64,000 nucleotides of DNA, from the NCBI GenBank assembly GCA_021018995.1, contig CM037595.1, forward strand, positions 96,112,491-96,176,490. The letters are read 5' to 3'. Position numbers and translations under genes: made by a program. Origin of the DNA: Chloranthus sessilifolius. Taxonomy: Eukaryota; Streptophyta; Magnoliopsida; Chloranthales; Chloranthaceae. The notes under the pieces are model-generated. The model was not told the DNA's origin. It ran no database searches and worked only from the letters and a program-made list of their open reading frames with translations. The stretch's first letter is position 1; each line of letters opens with the position of its first letter. Positions 11,746 through 25,000 of this stretch are shown here, one piece after another.

Positions 11746-14262
11746 TGTAATATCCCAAAAAATCCCTTCAAACAATGACCTCGGGATCCGTGCCCGATTG
11801 GTCATAGGTTTGACCAAACAAGAGTTCACAAGTTAACGTAGGATACGATGAATAGATGAGATGTGAGGATTCGAGTGAATATGGGGAGTGTGATGAAAAT
11901 CTGGAGTCACATACACCTATTAAGGTACATGTGCTCAACACACAAGTTAGAGGGAGATAAAAGGATTTAATAGCCCTAGTTTCTCTTTTATTTGGCTGAT
12001 TGAGAGAGAGTAAAGAAGAGAGAGAGAGAAGGAGAGCATAGTTAATGCAAGGAGTAAATGCTAGTTGAGGAAGGGGGATTCGAGCAATAAACGTCGGATT
12101 CGACGCGAGGGATCCGCTAGAAGCAAAGCTGGAAACCTTAGCCTTTCCAACCACTTAACCTAATCAATTGAAGATTGATTGAAGGTAAAATTCTTGTAAA
12201 TTGAATGCATAGATCGAAGGGTTTAATTTGTAGTTAAAAATGGTTTAAATTATAGGATAATGGTTTAGAAAAATAGAGGAAAAAGAGTGGAAAAAGGTTG
12301 GGAAGAACAGCTCAAAGGGGGTTGAATCTGGCAATTTCGATTAATCGAAATTGAGATTCGATTAATCGAAATTCGCCAAGAAGTTGAAAAGTCAAGGAAC
12401 CCGAGTTCGATTAATCGAACTGAGTTTCGATTAATCGACTTTGGATTTCGATTAATCGATTTGAATATCGATTAATCGACTGGGGACCTCCAGTGGACCC
12501 CAGGGGCAGGAGGAAATGACTTGGGAAAAATCGACTAATCGAAATGGGATTTCGATTAATCAATTTTAAATTTCGATTAATCGATTTGGGATCGATTAAT
12601 CGATTTTGGGAATTCGATTACTCAAATTGAGAATCGAATGGATTGAGTGGAGAAATTCGATTAATCGAATTGGGATTCGATTAATCGAATGAGAATCTCG
12701 ATTAATCAATTTGAGAATCGATTTTGAATTTCGATTAATCGATTTTGGAAATCGATTAATCGATTTTGGAGTTCGATTAATCGACTGGACTAGTTTATGT
12801 TGACTTTTGAGTTTGACTTTAAGCTTCATGGAGGGTCTTGGACCTCCTTTATTACATCTTTAGTGATGTGTTTCACATGTTATGTGGTACCATAGGTGGT
12901 ACGTGTGAGCTAGTACACAAAGAGCCACGTGGGACCTTGATGCGTTGATCAAACAAGACTTGAGGTAGGGAACACCTTGAACATGTACTTTATTTTACAA
13001 GAGCATGTATGTAGTAATATAGAATTCAATTCAAATTATTTTTATTGCTTAAGAATTATGAAAAGTGTGTGTGTGTGACATCCATAAGAGTAAATATAAT
13101 GAACCATCCCCAGGGGATGAGGAAATAAAGAGGTAAGGGCATCAGGTGTGATGCAAGTGAATGGATACATCCCAGGGATGTATCCAATATTGAATCATGT
13201 TTGATAGGGCCTAACTGATATAAGATAGCACAATTACACGGTGAATAACTATATGTAAGGCACCGATATTTTTATTATTTGAGGTTTGATAGGGTACCCC
13301 AACGACGTGGCGGGATATCCACGGCCCGACACGCGGCGGATATCCGTGACCAAATCTGTTGGCCAAACCAGAGGCCAATGCGAGGCTTATCCATACAGTA
13401 AAGCACACCTGTGGGTGTTGATTTGAGACAAGTGAAACCCGCCACCAATCCCGTGAAGGGGCTTGGGTACTATATTGTATTCCCAGGGAATACGTTAAAA
13501 GTGTCTATATAGATGACGATGATGGGTATCTCATCGGGGCTCGATGCTATATTGCTCGGAGATTACTTAAGTTGAAAGTTTAAGTTTTGCTTTAGGCCTT
13601 TTTCAGCATTATTCATGAATAAATAAAGACATAAGTAAACTACCAGTAAAATGTAATGCTTTTAATTGTTTTCATCAGTGACTGCATAGACACATCATGC
13701 ATGGCATATCATGGAATATATGTGAGTGATAATTTATATGTTCAACTGTGTTTTGTTCCCTATTGAGCTAGGATGTAGCTCACCCTATAGACTATACGTC
13801 GCAGGTCCACTATTATCAGTTGCCGAGGCTTCAGGAGACGCTGACCCCGGTGAGTCGGACCTTGCGGCCGGTAAAGAGTTGGAGCCACCTCCTGAGGACT
13901 TCTTCTAGAGGACTCCGTTGTGCCGCTTTGAGGACTTTTTTATAGAGATTTGTACGGCTTGGTATGTCAAGCCTTGTTTTGATAAAACAATGTATTTATT
14001 GGGTTTTGGGATTATTCTTTTGGGGCGAACCATCCGTGATGATTGCTATCATCGATGGTTCGGATCGGTTCTCCATTCATGCAGAGGCATGAGGGTAGAA
14101 CTATCTTTTGAGAAATGCTTATATATAGATTTAAATTCCGTAGTTTCATTTACTACTTCATTTTGCTTGCTATACCAATGTTCCGTGCTTAGCTAAGGGG
14201 CACGGTCAAGATGATCGTGCTGATGGCACGGGTTTTGGGGTGTCGAAATTCGGGCTGTCACA
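11746..14262 (+). mobile_element. solo LTR, copy 2 of the 2.5-kb LTR family
   Basis: Same family and orientation as the LTR at 4688: starts TGTAATATCCC and ends GGGCTGTCACA. It is flanked by its own perfect 5-bp duplication ACTAG (11741-11745 and 14263-14267). The different duplications at the two LTRs show separate insertion events, not the two ends of one element. It is nested in the TIR element starting at 11014. Shared landmarks with copy 1 include the palindrome array, a 'catccccaggggatg' block and a 60-codon open frame near the 3' end (13726-13908; 6687-6869 in copy 1). Confidence 0.88.
12337..12786. repeat. array of CGATTAATCG palindromes inside solo LTR 2
   Basis: About 18 copies of TTCGATTAATCGAA or near variants, matching the array in LTR 1 in position and order, with scattered substitutions that break the palindrome. 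Confidence 0.9.
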
Positions 14263-14532
14263 ACTAGGTTTTGTTTGCTTCATTTGGTTTAGGAAGAGCA
14301 GGAAAAATAAGAAGAAAAGAGTCAATTTTAGCTGGTCGTTGTAGCTAACTCGTCGTTTATGAAGGCCGACGAGGGTAGAGCCTCGTACTCGATTTTGTGT
14401 AACGGTAATGTGAAAAAGTACATAACGCGTTTGAAGAAATGATCATCAAACAACACTTCACGGTCAATGACACATGAGAATGTAGCAAACAAGTAAGACA
14501 CTCTAGAAAATTAGCAATCAAACGTGCCCATA

Positions 14533-15350
14533 AACTTAAGCTTAGTTTTTCATACACGAAGAACACGTTTAAATGTTAGTAATCGAGTGACCTGATTTTG
14601 CCGCAAAATGTGCTTTCTGTGTAACCGCTGTTACATGTAACGAATGCATACAAGACATAAGCCTCATACTCAATTCCTTGTAAGCATATTCTACGACATT
14701 TTACGATTGAAGATTCGATCTCAACAATTAATGGTTCCACCATTAACACTGTTGCATTGAATCATACAACATAGATCATTTTTCGTCTCAATCTTTCTCG
14801 CGATAGATTTTGAGTTCATGACCCATTTATCACAAGGTCAAATGTTAACTCCACATGATATATATCCCTAAAGTGATCGTGATTGTAGTGTACCATGAGA
14901 TGAGTTTTCGAATCACTTTTGGAGATGTGTTAACATTTGACTGTCTGTTAAAGGTGCTAAGATCTCAAGATATAGAGTATATGAAAGTTTGAGAAAAAAA
15001 AAAATCTCCCTCGTTTGATTCAAAAAAGTCACGTGACCGTGGAACCATCAATTGGGGAGACCAAATCTTAATTTGTTAAATTGGAATGAATATCCTTACA
15101 AAAGCATTAAAAAAAACGTTGTTTAGCAAATAATGCATTGCTCTCTCTGAGTCAAATCGATCACAGAGTCCATTGCACCAAGTAATGCCCCATAGTCAAA
15201 CCTCCAAAGCAAGATTCAAAAAATGACGGAAACGGAAAATTTGAACCGAAATCTTGCTATAGTTAGAGTTTTGTTTTGGATTCAGTGGAGACCGAAACCG
15301 AAACATTTCGGCCGAAATTTTAAACTTTACTCTAAAGAGCATGAATTTTG
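14533..15350. other. intergenic spacer upstream of the CID-type gene
   Basis: No gene recognised. Around 14700-15000 is a degenerate copy of the window-wide foldback repeat (caatt.../ 'gatctcaaga' words). Some proximal promoter sequence of the downstream gene may extend into the 3' part. Confidence 0.35.
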
Positions 15351-15352
15351 GT

Positions 15353-15475
15353 CCAACATTGACTGATCTCTTTCTCTCTCCTTCCATCTCACGCCAACAT
15401 TGACTGATCTCTTTCTCTCTCCTTCCATCTCACGCCAACATTGACTGATCTCTTTCTCTCTCCTTCCATCTCACG
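15353..15475. repeat. three perfect tandem copies of a 41-bp CT-rich unit
   Basis: Units at 15353-15393, 15394-15434 and 15435-15475 are identical. Each contains TTGACTG and a pyrimidine run TCTCTTTCTCTCTCCTTCC. The array lies 345-467 bp upstream of the predicted start codon of the CID-type gene, so it is in its promoter region. Confidence 0.95.
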
Positions 15476-15480
15476 ACTTT

Positions 15481-15819
15481 CGATGCGGTAGCATCATTAC
15501 AAGCGGTGCTCATCTTCGTACAGTAACATTTCCTATACAGACAGCCATCGTAGTCAACCCAGGTTAACCAGTCCCGTGGTCAAACGTGGCACCCGCGGAC
15601 CATTTCCTCCCATGCGCCCGCTCAACATTGAACAACACAAAGAAATCTCCAATCATTATATGCCACGTGTACATTTACCATGTCATGTCATGCCATGCCA
15701 CATACATGATATGGGAAACCAAAAACCTCTCTACTTTCTTCCCATTTGCCCATTCTCTTTACTATTGATCAATGGAGACGAAGAAATCTTAGCCGTCCAT
15801 TCCGTCTGAATACACAATC
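15481..15819 (+). promoter_or_regulatory. proximal promoter / 5' UTR of the CID-type gene, with a G-box
   Basis: GC content rises here relative to the flanking DNA. A perfect G-box core CACGTG lies at 15664-15669, about 150 bp upstream of the ATG. The last 100 bp are CT-rich ('ctctctactttcttcccatttgcc') as in many plant leaders. No confident TATA box or start site can be assigned by eye. Confidence 0.4.
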
Positions 15820-16200
15820 ATGGCCGTCGTCGAAAACGCTGCTATCGATTTCGGGGTCACCGATGGGTCTTACGAATCGGACGGTCTCGGTCTACCGAAA
15901 GCAAACCACCTAGGGTTTACTGTTCCGGATCATAGTGTACAGAAGAACACCGTTTCTAGGTTACACCATTTTCAGCAGAAGGCTACACCCCCGGCGCATT
16001 TTAGCAACCACATGCAGCACGGAATCGATCACGCTGGGGAGATGAGGGATTTGGAGGAACTGCTCTCGAAGCTGAATCCAATGGCGGAGGAGTTCGTTCC
16101 ACCGTCGTCGAAGGTTGCGATCGATCAGTCGATCGACGGTATCTACGTGAACAGCTATGCGTTTCAATATATCGACGGCGTAGAAAGCGGTAACAGACGG
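15820..16200 (+). CDS. CID-type gene, exon 1 (N-terminus and PAM2 motif)
   Basis: 127 codons, phase 0 at the donor CGG|GTAAGA. Encodes the disordered N-terminus and the acidic-flanked PAM2 motif ([18 protein letters not shown], residues 79-96), the PABP-binding module. The start is the first ATG after the CT-rich leader and matches the MAV- start common in this family. Confidence 0.92.
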
Positions 16201-19200
16201 GTAAGATCGTTGGTTTTGTCTTCGATTTTTAATTTATTTTGTGATAGTCTTTGGTTTTGGGATCTGTATGTTTATATAGAAATTAATTTGTGTTCAGAAA
16301 AAGAATAATTATAGTCAAGGTAAACGGAGAATTAACAGCATGGCGACGAGTATGGCGCAGCGAGAAGAGATAATTAGGAGGACTGTTTATGTTTCTGATA
16401 TTGATCACCAGGTATATTTGAAGTAAATTAGGTTTTCTATTACACAATTCATCATTATGTAAAAGTAAAATTGTAGACTATTATTTTATAATTTGCTCTG
16501 TTAATTTGTTTTGAACTTATTTATTTATGTTTATTTTTCTTTTTTAATTAATTTGCTAAAATTTGATTTGAATCTGTGATGAATATGCATCTTTCTGTTG
16601 TCATCAAGTTACAAAAATTTGCTTTTTTTGAAAGAAAGGCGCTTTAAATGCATTTTTTCATCAAACGTTGGGAGCACTATTAACAAGCTTTTTTATTTCC
16701 TCCAAAAAAACTTCACCTTTTTTTTGAAAAAATAGTGATTTTTTGGATTTTAATCATTTTTTACGATTTTGTATAGTAATATTCCTTAATTTTGTTAATT
16801 GTTTTTAATATCTTTCATTAGTTTTTCCCAAATGATTTAGCCGATTTTTCACCCTTTGCAGTGATTTTGGCTTGCTGATTTTTTCCTAAATTCCGACGTG
16901 GTAACTATGATTGTTATAAACTGTTGTCAATTTTCCTTACAATATGAAGCATTTACGTATGGTTTATATTTGTTGGTTATTTAGGTCACTGAAGAACAGC
17001 TAGCAGCTCTTTTCATCAATTGTGGACAGGTAATAGATGCTCTGCGGGACCGAATCTCGTGACGGTCATTTAGTTACATCTTTAAAGGTGTAAGATTTGA
17101 GTAATCCAACTAAGTGATAGCTCATACATTGAACTGAAGTGGGCCTGAAAATCATACTTCTCGGGAGATTTGATCCATCCGAACTGTGCATTCTAATATC
17201 ATCTGATGTTCTTATTTTTTAGTGGCTGATATTAAAGTTCACAGATCACATGGTTCACATCCCCTTACAAGTGTGACTCTTTGGTTGAGATGTGTTCCAA
17301 TGATGGATTGCGACTTGGACTATATAGATTAATCAAAAGCGTGTCACATAGTACTTCAGTAAAGCGTAATTTTTATGGTGTATGATCAAAAGCATACTTC
17401 AATGGTGTAAGATTAAATGTTGGTCATACCCGATTATTTCTTTTATTGATCTCTCCGACAGCTTTTAGTTTTGTGGTTTCTGAATTGATTTCCTTTTCTG
17501 TGCTGAAGGTTGTTGACTGCCGTGTATGCGGTGATCCAAATTCTGTTCTTCGTTTTGCTTTTGTAGAGTTTACTGATGAGGGTAATGTCCGTTACTTATG
17601 TGAGTTATGCTATGCAATCATGCATCTCTCTTGAGTTGTCTTTGTTGCATATATAACCAACAAATATCTATCTGCCTTTGTTGGTTCATGTGATTTCAGA
17701 GGGTGCAAGGGCTGCTTTGAGTCTGGGAGGGACGATGCTTGGATTCTACCCAGTAAGGGTACTGCCCTCGAAAACTGCAATTGCACCTGTTAACCCAACG
17801 TATTTGCCCAGGGTGAGAAAATTTTAACGATTAGTAACTAACCACATATGCATCAAAATCATTTTTAATTCAGCTTTCCCATAACCAAAACCACAACTAG
17901 AATTTAATGCACGCCTTAGCCCTGACTTCTCATGACTTCTTTCTTACTAGTTGATGGCTAACCATCATTGTGGTCTTTAGTCTGAAGAAGAACGTGAGAT
18001 GTGCACAAGAACTGTCTATTGTACGAATATTGATAAGAAGGTAAGTTCAAAATTTCACATTATGCTGTATTTTGGTGCATAATGTGAACTGGCAAACCCA
18101 ATTTTTATTTTCAAGTCCTTTTGCTGTAGGTTTCTCAAGCAGATGTCAAGCTCTTTTTTGAATCAATATGCGGAGAGGTTTGTAGCTGTTACTTTTACGA
18201 ACTTGAAAGTTTTATATTTCCTTTATCTGCTCATTTTACATTTGAAAAGAAAAAAGAAGTGATCAGACAAATCTTATTTTAGGTTTATCGCTTGAGACTG
18301 CTTGGAGATTATCAACACTCTACCCGTATTGCTTTTGTGGAGTTTGTGATGGTATGGGGTTTCTATACCTTTGTTTTTGTTATTAGATTTATTTGCATTG
18401 TTATTTATTATTCTTTTGTGGAAAATGGAGTTGGTGTTTGTTTGACTTAATGAATCCAAAGGAGATTTAGGAGAGATGCCAGTCAGTGTTAATTATAAAA
18501 AAATTCCAGTCATTTTTACAAGAAGAATTTGATTTAGAAAACTTGAAATTTGATAAACAGTAATTTTCTGAATGGAGGCTTCTCATTTTGGCCTTAATTT
18601 GTGGTCCTGCTCTCCTTTCCAACCATTCATTGAGCTACGTGACAGTTTACGTTGAACATAAAGAGAGATTCCAGTTAGTGCTATTTACCTCAAAATAGTT
18701 TACATTGAACCTTTAATGAATGAGCCTTTTCTATTTTAAGATAAGGTTCAATCTAGAGAGAGGGCTCTGCACTCAAGTTCTAGATCGTGTGCCACGTGGC
18801 AGAGGTTCCTATAAGGGTTCACCGGTCCCCTTTTTTTGGATTTTTTTTTTGAAAAAATCCATGTGTCTGGCCCAGATTTAAGGGTCGAAAATATCAGTTT
18901 ACCTTCCAAAAATCTCACCATTCATTTTAAACACCTTTGACCAAGTGATGAATGTAGGTTTTGTTTTTTTGAATGGTAGTTGATTGACCCTACATGGCAC
19001 CTGATTGGCTCCCAGTGCAGCACCTGGTGTGTGTGTGTCCAAGCTGGGGAAGCCTCATTCTGTCCACGTGGCAACCTCAAAGTCCTAAACAGAAGTTGGA
19101 TAACACATGGATGTGTGCAATGTTGATCTGAATACGTTGGAAAAAACATGACCAACATTTGGTCAATGGTGTAAAAAATGAACAGGGAAATTCATTTTCT

Positions 19201-20162
19201 CACTGTTGATCGTGGTGTTCATATATACTTTTTTTAAAATTTTTTGTATTTTCATAATTTTTTTTAATTCATCGAAACCCCTAGGGATGAGTGAATCCTC
19301 AGTAGGACATGTGCCACATGGCACCTAAATAGCCTCTTCCCCAGTGTCCAAAAGCCAGGGAAGTGGACCTGATGGGAATGGCTGGAACTGAGCCTGTCTT
19401 GCACTTTATTATACCTATTACTTCTGTCCCTTTATTTTTTATATTTTATCATACAGAATCCTCTTCAAGTACTTTTCTTTGTGTTTGGACTTTGGAGCAC
19501 ATCATCACGGTAGTTTTTGTTCTATTTTGTGGAATTCACCCATGCCAATTTCTCAACTTGGAAGAGCAAATGAAGGTGTCAGGTTTCAAACATTTTTTGC
19601 AGTTGGGAAGTCTATCATGGCCCATCTTGTGGTGTTATACATCTTTTGACTTACAGAAGGATCCAATGCAACACTTGTATACATTGTATTCATTTGACCC
19701 ATCATGGAGATTAGTGTCCTGATACCCCGTAGGATAATTCTTTTTGTTTCTCTTTCTCCAGTGCCTAGAGCCCCTGCACTTTAGGGCATCATTTTTTTTA
19801 ATTATTTACCCACCCATCTTACCTAGTACCTACTACACAAAAATTCTTATTTTGGAATATATAAAAAATCTAGACAATGATTGGATATATATAGCATGGC
19901 CCATCTTCTGGTGTTATACATCTTTTGACTTGCAGAAGGATCCAATGCAACACTTATATATACATTGTATTCATTTGACCCATCATGGAGATTAGTGTCC
20001 TGATACCCGTAGGATAATTCTTTTTGTTTCTCTTTCTCCAGTGCCTAGAGCCCCTGCACTTTAGGGCATAATTTTTTTTAATTATTTACCCACCCATCTT
20101 ACCTAGTACCTACTACACAAAAATTCTTAATTTGGAATATATAAAAAATCTAGACAATGATT

Positions 20163-20228
<66 letters not shown>

Positions 20229-20441
20229 CAGTACCATATATACTGTAATAAAGGTAGCATATATCACAACATCTAATAATAGCAGATATCTAAGTTTTTC
20301 ATGTATATATGCTACCTTTATTACTTTATAACTTATAACCATATATATGCTATTGTTACATATGATGTATTATGAATGTATCATAGCATATATATAGTTA
20401 TAACTTATAAGTAATAAAGTAATAAAGGTAGCATATATCAC

Positions 20442-20502
<61 letters not shown>

Positions 20503-21312
20503 CCAGGAAGTTACTCCAGGTGGAGTACCTTCATCGTCCTCCAACATCCACAAAGCATATTTGGGGTGCCACATGGAGCAAGGTAGCATTGTTTAGATAA
20601 TTTCTGAAAAGGAAAAATCTAGAACATCACCATGTATTTTGTGGGTCGTAAAATGTAGATCCTTGAATCACAGTCAAAGTTTGACTTCTAAATTTAAAAC
20701 TCAGTTTTAAATTCATTTTTAAAAAAATTTATCTATACAGCCTATTGAAGCTCCATGTAGCACCAATACAGTCTTTGGGTGGCCATGTGGACCACCATGC
20801 TGATGTTGGAGTACGGTGAGGGTACTCTACCTAGAGTATCTTCACCTTCCCTATATATATATATATATTACCTTGTCACTTCTATTATTGGGATTTTTGC
20901 CTTGCCGACACTTGGTGGCACTTGGACACTCATTAAACAACACGAAACTTCTCGACATGTAAGAAAATACCATATAATATCATAAAAAAGCTCATCGTTG
21001 ACAACAATAAAATGAATCTCTCGTTTAAAGTAAAATTGTGTAAAGTTTAGTAACTACTATATAAAAGGTTGGGTCGTTGAAAACGATTTTTATAATATAA
21101 TATGCTATAATTTAGGTTCATGACATATACTATGTAGCTTTTCATTACATTTTTCAATTGGCTCTCTAAGATTTCCCTTCAATGGTTTTTCTATATATGT
21201 TTTATTTATTTAATTTATTTTTCTTATGGCCGTGCCGCCATATTGGAATCTTTAGAAGTTGGCGTGCCAACATCTATTGACACTTGGCACTTGTGCCACG
21301 TGCTTAGGCAAC

Positions 21313-21349
<37 letters not shown>

Positions 21350-21991
21350 ATATATATGCATGTTTGTATATTAATGATTTTAAATGCTTGAATGTATGCA
21401 AGTGTTATAACCATTATCTATCTTTTGGAAAATGTATGTTTGTTTGACAAGTATTTTTGTCAAAACTAACCATCGTGTAGATTCCTATTTGACAAATAGG
21501 CTATCTGAACACCCGAAAGTTAGCTTTCGTATGGATTCTCGAAGATTGGAAACTATGGGAAACAAAAATCCATTTTCATAGATTTCATAAGAAACATCCA
21601 AACAGGCTCTAAATGTTAAGATGAATTCTCCACCATATATATATATATAGCCGAGACGCTGGGTTAGCGAAGTAGGGTTGAACTCTACATCTAGTGCCAG
21701 TTGAGTGTCAAGTGGCACCTAATCCAAAGATTAGGTGCCAAGGAAACATGCACAAGATCAATCGGGTCCATCTCAATTTAAAAAAAAATAAACATCTTAT
21801 CCACCATTCAAATGGTGGTCAAAGTTGGAAAAAATCTATGCACCAAGTATGTTGGGTGTCAGTCACCCAATCTTTGACCATTTTTTGAAGGCCAAAAGTT
21901 TTTTTAATTTTTAACTTTGTTTATATCACATGCCACGTGGCCTATGATCCCAAAATGGGTGTTTTTTGGGATCACGTGGGACCCTTTAACC

Positions 21992-22023
<32 letters not shown>

Positions 22024-25000
22024 GATAGATAGATAGAGGAAAATGATTTTGTGACTCGAGCATCTAGCGGCTGCATGCTTGAGGTGTTGCCGCTGGATGC
22101 TTGAGTCATGCCGTGACTTTATTGAGGTGTGCAACTTTTCAAATATAAATTCGAAAATGTGCAACGTTTCATATAGCTATTGGATGGAGCAGTTTGGATC
22201 TCCGAAAGATCTGAGCCATCTAAAATATGACTGTTGGTCAAACAGTCATATTGAAAACGTACTTGAGATCTATAAAAGATCTCTGGACACAGATTCAGAT
22301 ACTTTAAAATTCATCGAATTTCCTTGCATACAGATTTGAGAATTCTCTTGCTTTCTTCTTTTATTTGGTACTTCATCAGATCGAGTTTTCTGGGGTGATC
22401 CTCCACTGTTGCAAAATAACGGATCGCATCCAAGAGATTGGGCTTGTTATATCCTGGAAACGTCTCGTTGGAACCCTTTTGCAAACTTGATGATTTACTT
22501 GAGTAGGGAGCGAATAGCATTTTAAAGATAGCGACTACGTGTCTTGAGTCCAATTTCTCTTGCCCAATTTCATCATTTTCAGATTTCTGATGGTAAATTT
22601 TATAATAGAATCTCTGGTGTCAAATGCAGCTCTAGGCTTCAGTGCCTCTCTGCTTCTAGGGATCCTTAAAAAAGTGCCCGCTTTGATTTTGAAGTTGGCG
22701 CCTAGGATGATAAAGCGCCAAAATATGGGTGCTTTATGCTTTATTCGTTTTTTTTTTCTTTTTGAAACTAAAAAAATATATAAATATATATTTTATATTA
22801 TTTTTATCGCCTCTACTCTCCCCCTTTGTTTTCACATGGTAAACCCTATTACTGTACCTTTCTCTCTCTTTCGTATGAGATACAGTATATTATACACGCA
22901 AGTGTGTCTTATTGACCTAATTTAGAAGACCAAGTGCGTCAATCCACTGTTTTTTCTGGCATGTTGAATTGATTTGCAAATAATTATTTGCTTTGTAGCC
23001 AATACCTTCATATTTTTCCTTTTTTGAAAAAATCACAACTAAATAGAAACTTCTTTCTTTGAAAATTTCTTACTAATTAAATCACTTATTCACAATCTCT
23101 TATTTTTGTTTTTCGAACTTAATCATTTGCTTAACTATTCTCGCATTCTGACATGCGATTATGGGTATCTACTAGTACACAAAGTTGCAACGATTAGAGC
23201 TATTTTGTCTATTGAGTTGGATCAGTTGGTAAATAATTATTGTTATGTTTGTTTTATTTTCATTCTACACTTTGCATGGATGCTTTACTACAAAGATGCA
23301 AAAAAATAAAAAATCTTGCCGCCTAGGCCTCACCTAATCCCCCACCTAGGCCTTTGGGGGGGGGGGTGGTTCTGCCGCCCTAGACCCCACTTCGTGCATT
23401 TGGCAACCTTGTGTGGAGCATGGGCAGTGGTGATGGAAGGGGTTCTTGATAGAAACACCGTTGTCATTTGATTCATCTCTTTCCACACAATTGAATAGGT
23501 TGTGATGGTCTAGATGAATCACCACATTGTTCTTTGATGAATTTCGCTGAAGGAGAGTAACTTGACAAGAGCCCCCTTTGGTACCAATTGATGCAATTTG
23601 AGATTGCTGAAAATCCTGTAAGTATCACAATATTCAGAGGAAAACATTAAGGCAAAGGGATAAAAAAACAAGAGCTGAAGTCTTAAAAGGGACCAAAATT
23701 TTGTTAAATTTAAACCCATAAGCATTATGAATATCTCAATTGGGTGGTATTTTTATGGACATATAAATGTCCAACTGATGCAGTAATGATATCTATTAAA
23801 GCTCATGACATAACAGTCCAAAAACAGCACGCATGCCGAAATAATTAATATCGGTTCCATATTTAGAGATCCACGCGAGCACTTAAAAATCCATATGGGT
23901 CTTTAAGTGGCCAATGTCAGTTATGATGTAGAATCTTCTCATTACATGGCTGGTGGATATGTAATATATCTATTATTAATATAAATGCTAGGGAGGACCT
24001 CTTTTTCCTTGCCAAGCAATTTACCCTAACTCCCTCTCTCTCTCTCTCTCTCTCTCTCTTCTTTTTCTCTAACCCTAAACATAACAGTATCCTTCTAACT
24101 CTGACCCTAACCTTATGCAAACTAATTTCATCTTTACTTCTTGCTATAGAGCTAGGCCCATCTGTACACACGTCATCCTTGTTGATGTCAGCATGATGTC
24201 ATGCTGATATTCTCTCTTGACTTGATTACTTTTGTCTCTTGTGTGGAATGGATTTGTAGAGGTTTTAGAGCAGATCTTCAAGCGTCTGTCATTCTGACTG
24301 ATTCTCGGTTTCAAGATCCTAGATCTCCATGTGACCCAGATTGGCTACGAATCTGCATGAAAATGGATTGGTTTTCCTTTGGGCTTCATTTGCAACTGTC
24401 TTTGTGAAGTTTGGTTGCATTTTGATCAAGATTTGATGAATTTAGAGAGATCAAGACTCACGGTTCAGGGACCTCCATATGCCCTTGATGCACAATCTGG
24501 AGCATGTTGTTGAGGATTTGGATAGTCTGCTCTATGTTTTGTAGCTGTGGTCAAGTTTTTTGGCAAATTTTTTCTCTGGATTGAGTGCTGAACACCAGTT
24601 TTTATTTTTCCCCTTGATAAAAGTTTGTGCAGTTGTAGTCTGCCCCTTGATAAAGTTTGTGGAGCTGCTCTTCTTTTTTATTGCTGCATTCAGAATGACT
24701 GCTAATAATGTTTGTTGCCAAGATTCTGTGTTGCTTGAGTTTCTTTTGTATTAAAAATGAGTGATAAATATATACTATAAGTGCCAACAACTTGCCTTCT
24801 AGCATCCTAAACCTAGATCCCCTGATGTTGTCGATTGGGAAGCTTAGAATGCCATTTTTTTTAACGGGGTATCCAGCCTCTTAGAGCACCCGATTAAGTC
24901 CCTGGGTATGTGTGACGCCCGCACATCACACGTACCACTCAGTAGGGATAAACCCTGCGAGTGGCCAACAAGGGGTGGGAATCGAACTCAGAACCCTTGC

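Larger units (their letters stand above)
11014..14529. mobile_element. TIR element (about 1 kb without its nested LTR)
   Basis: The terminal inverted repeat GGGCACRTTTGATTGC opens at 11014 and is mirrored at 14514-14529. A 3-bp duplication ATA flanks it (11011-11013, 14530-14532). The GGGCAC...TTTG end and 3-bp duplication fit a Harbinger/Tourist-type element, although ATA is not the usual TWA. The solo LTR at 11746-14262 is nested inside; without it the element is about 1 kb. It includes a 52-codon open frame on the minus strand and may have captured a host fragment. Confidence 0.6.

Noticed and set aside
4688..14262. The two 2.5-kb repeats as left and right LTRs of one retrotransposon
   Set aside because: Each has its own different 5-bp target duplication (CTGAC, ACTAG). 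There is no primer-binding site or gag-pol between them; the interval holds Harbinger, hAT and other DNA.
15820..18460. CID-type gene ending in intron 8 with a stop near 18450
   Set aside because: The family's RRM2 ending and C-terminal tail occur in frame with splice sites at 33664-34335. The short version may exist as an isoform but is not the main model.
20127..20589. ORFs rich in alternating Tyr-Ile
   Set aside because: Pure translation of TA microsatellites.
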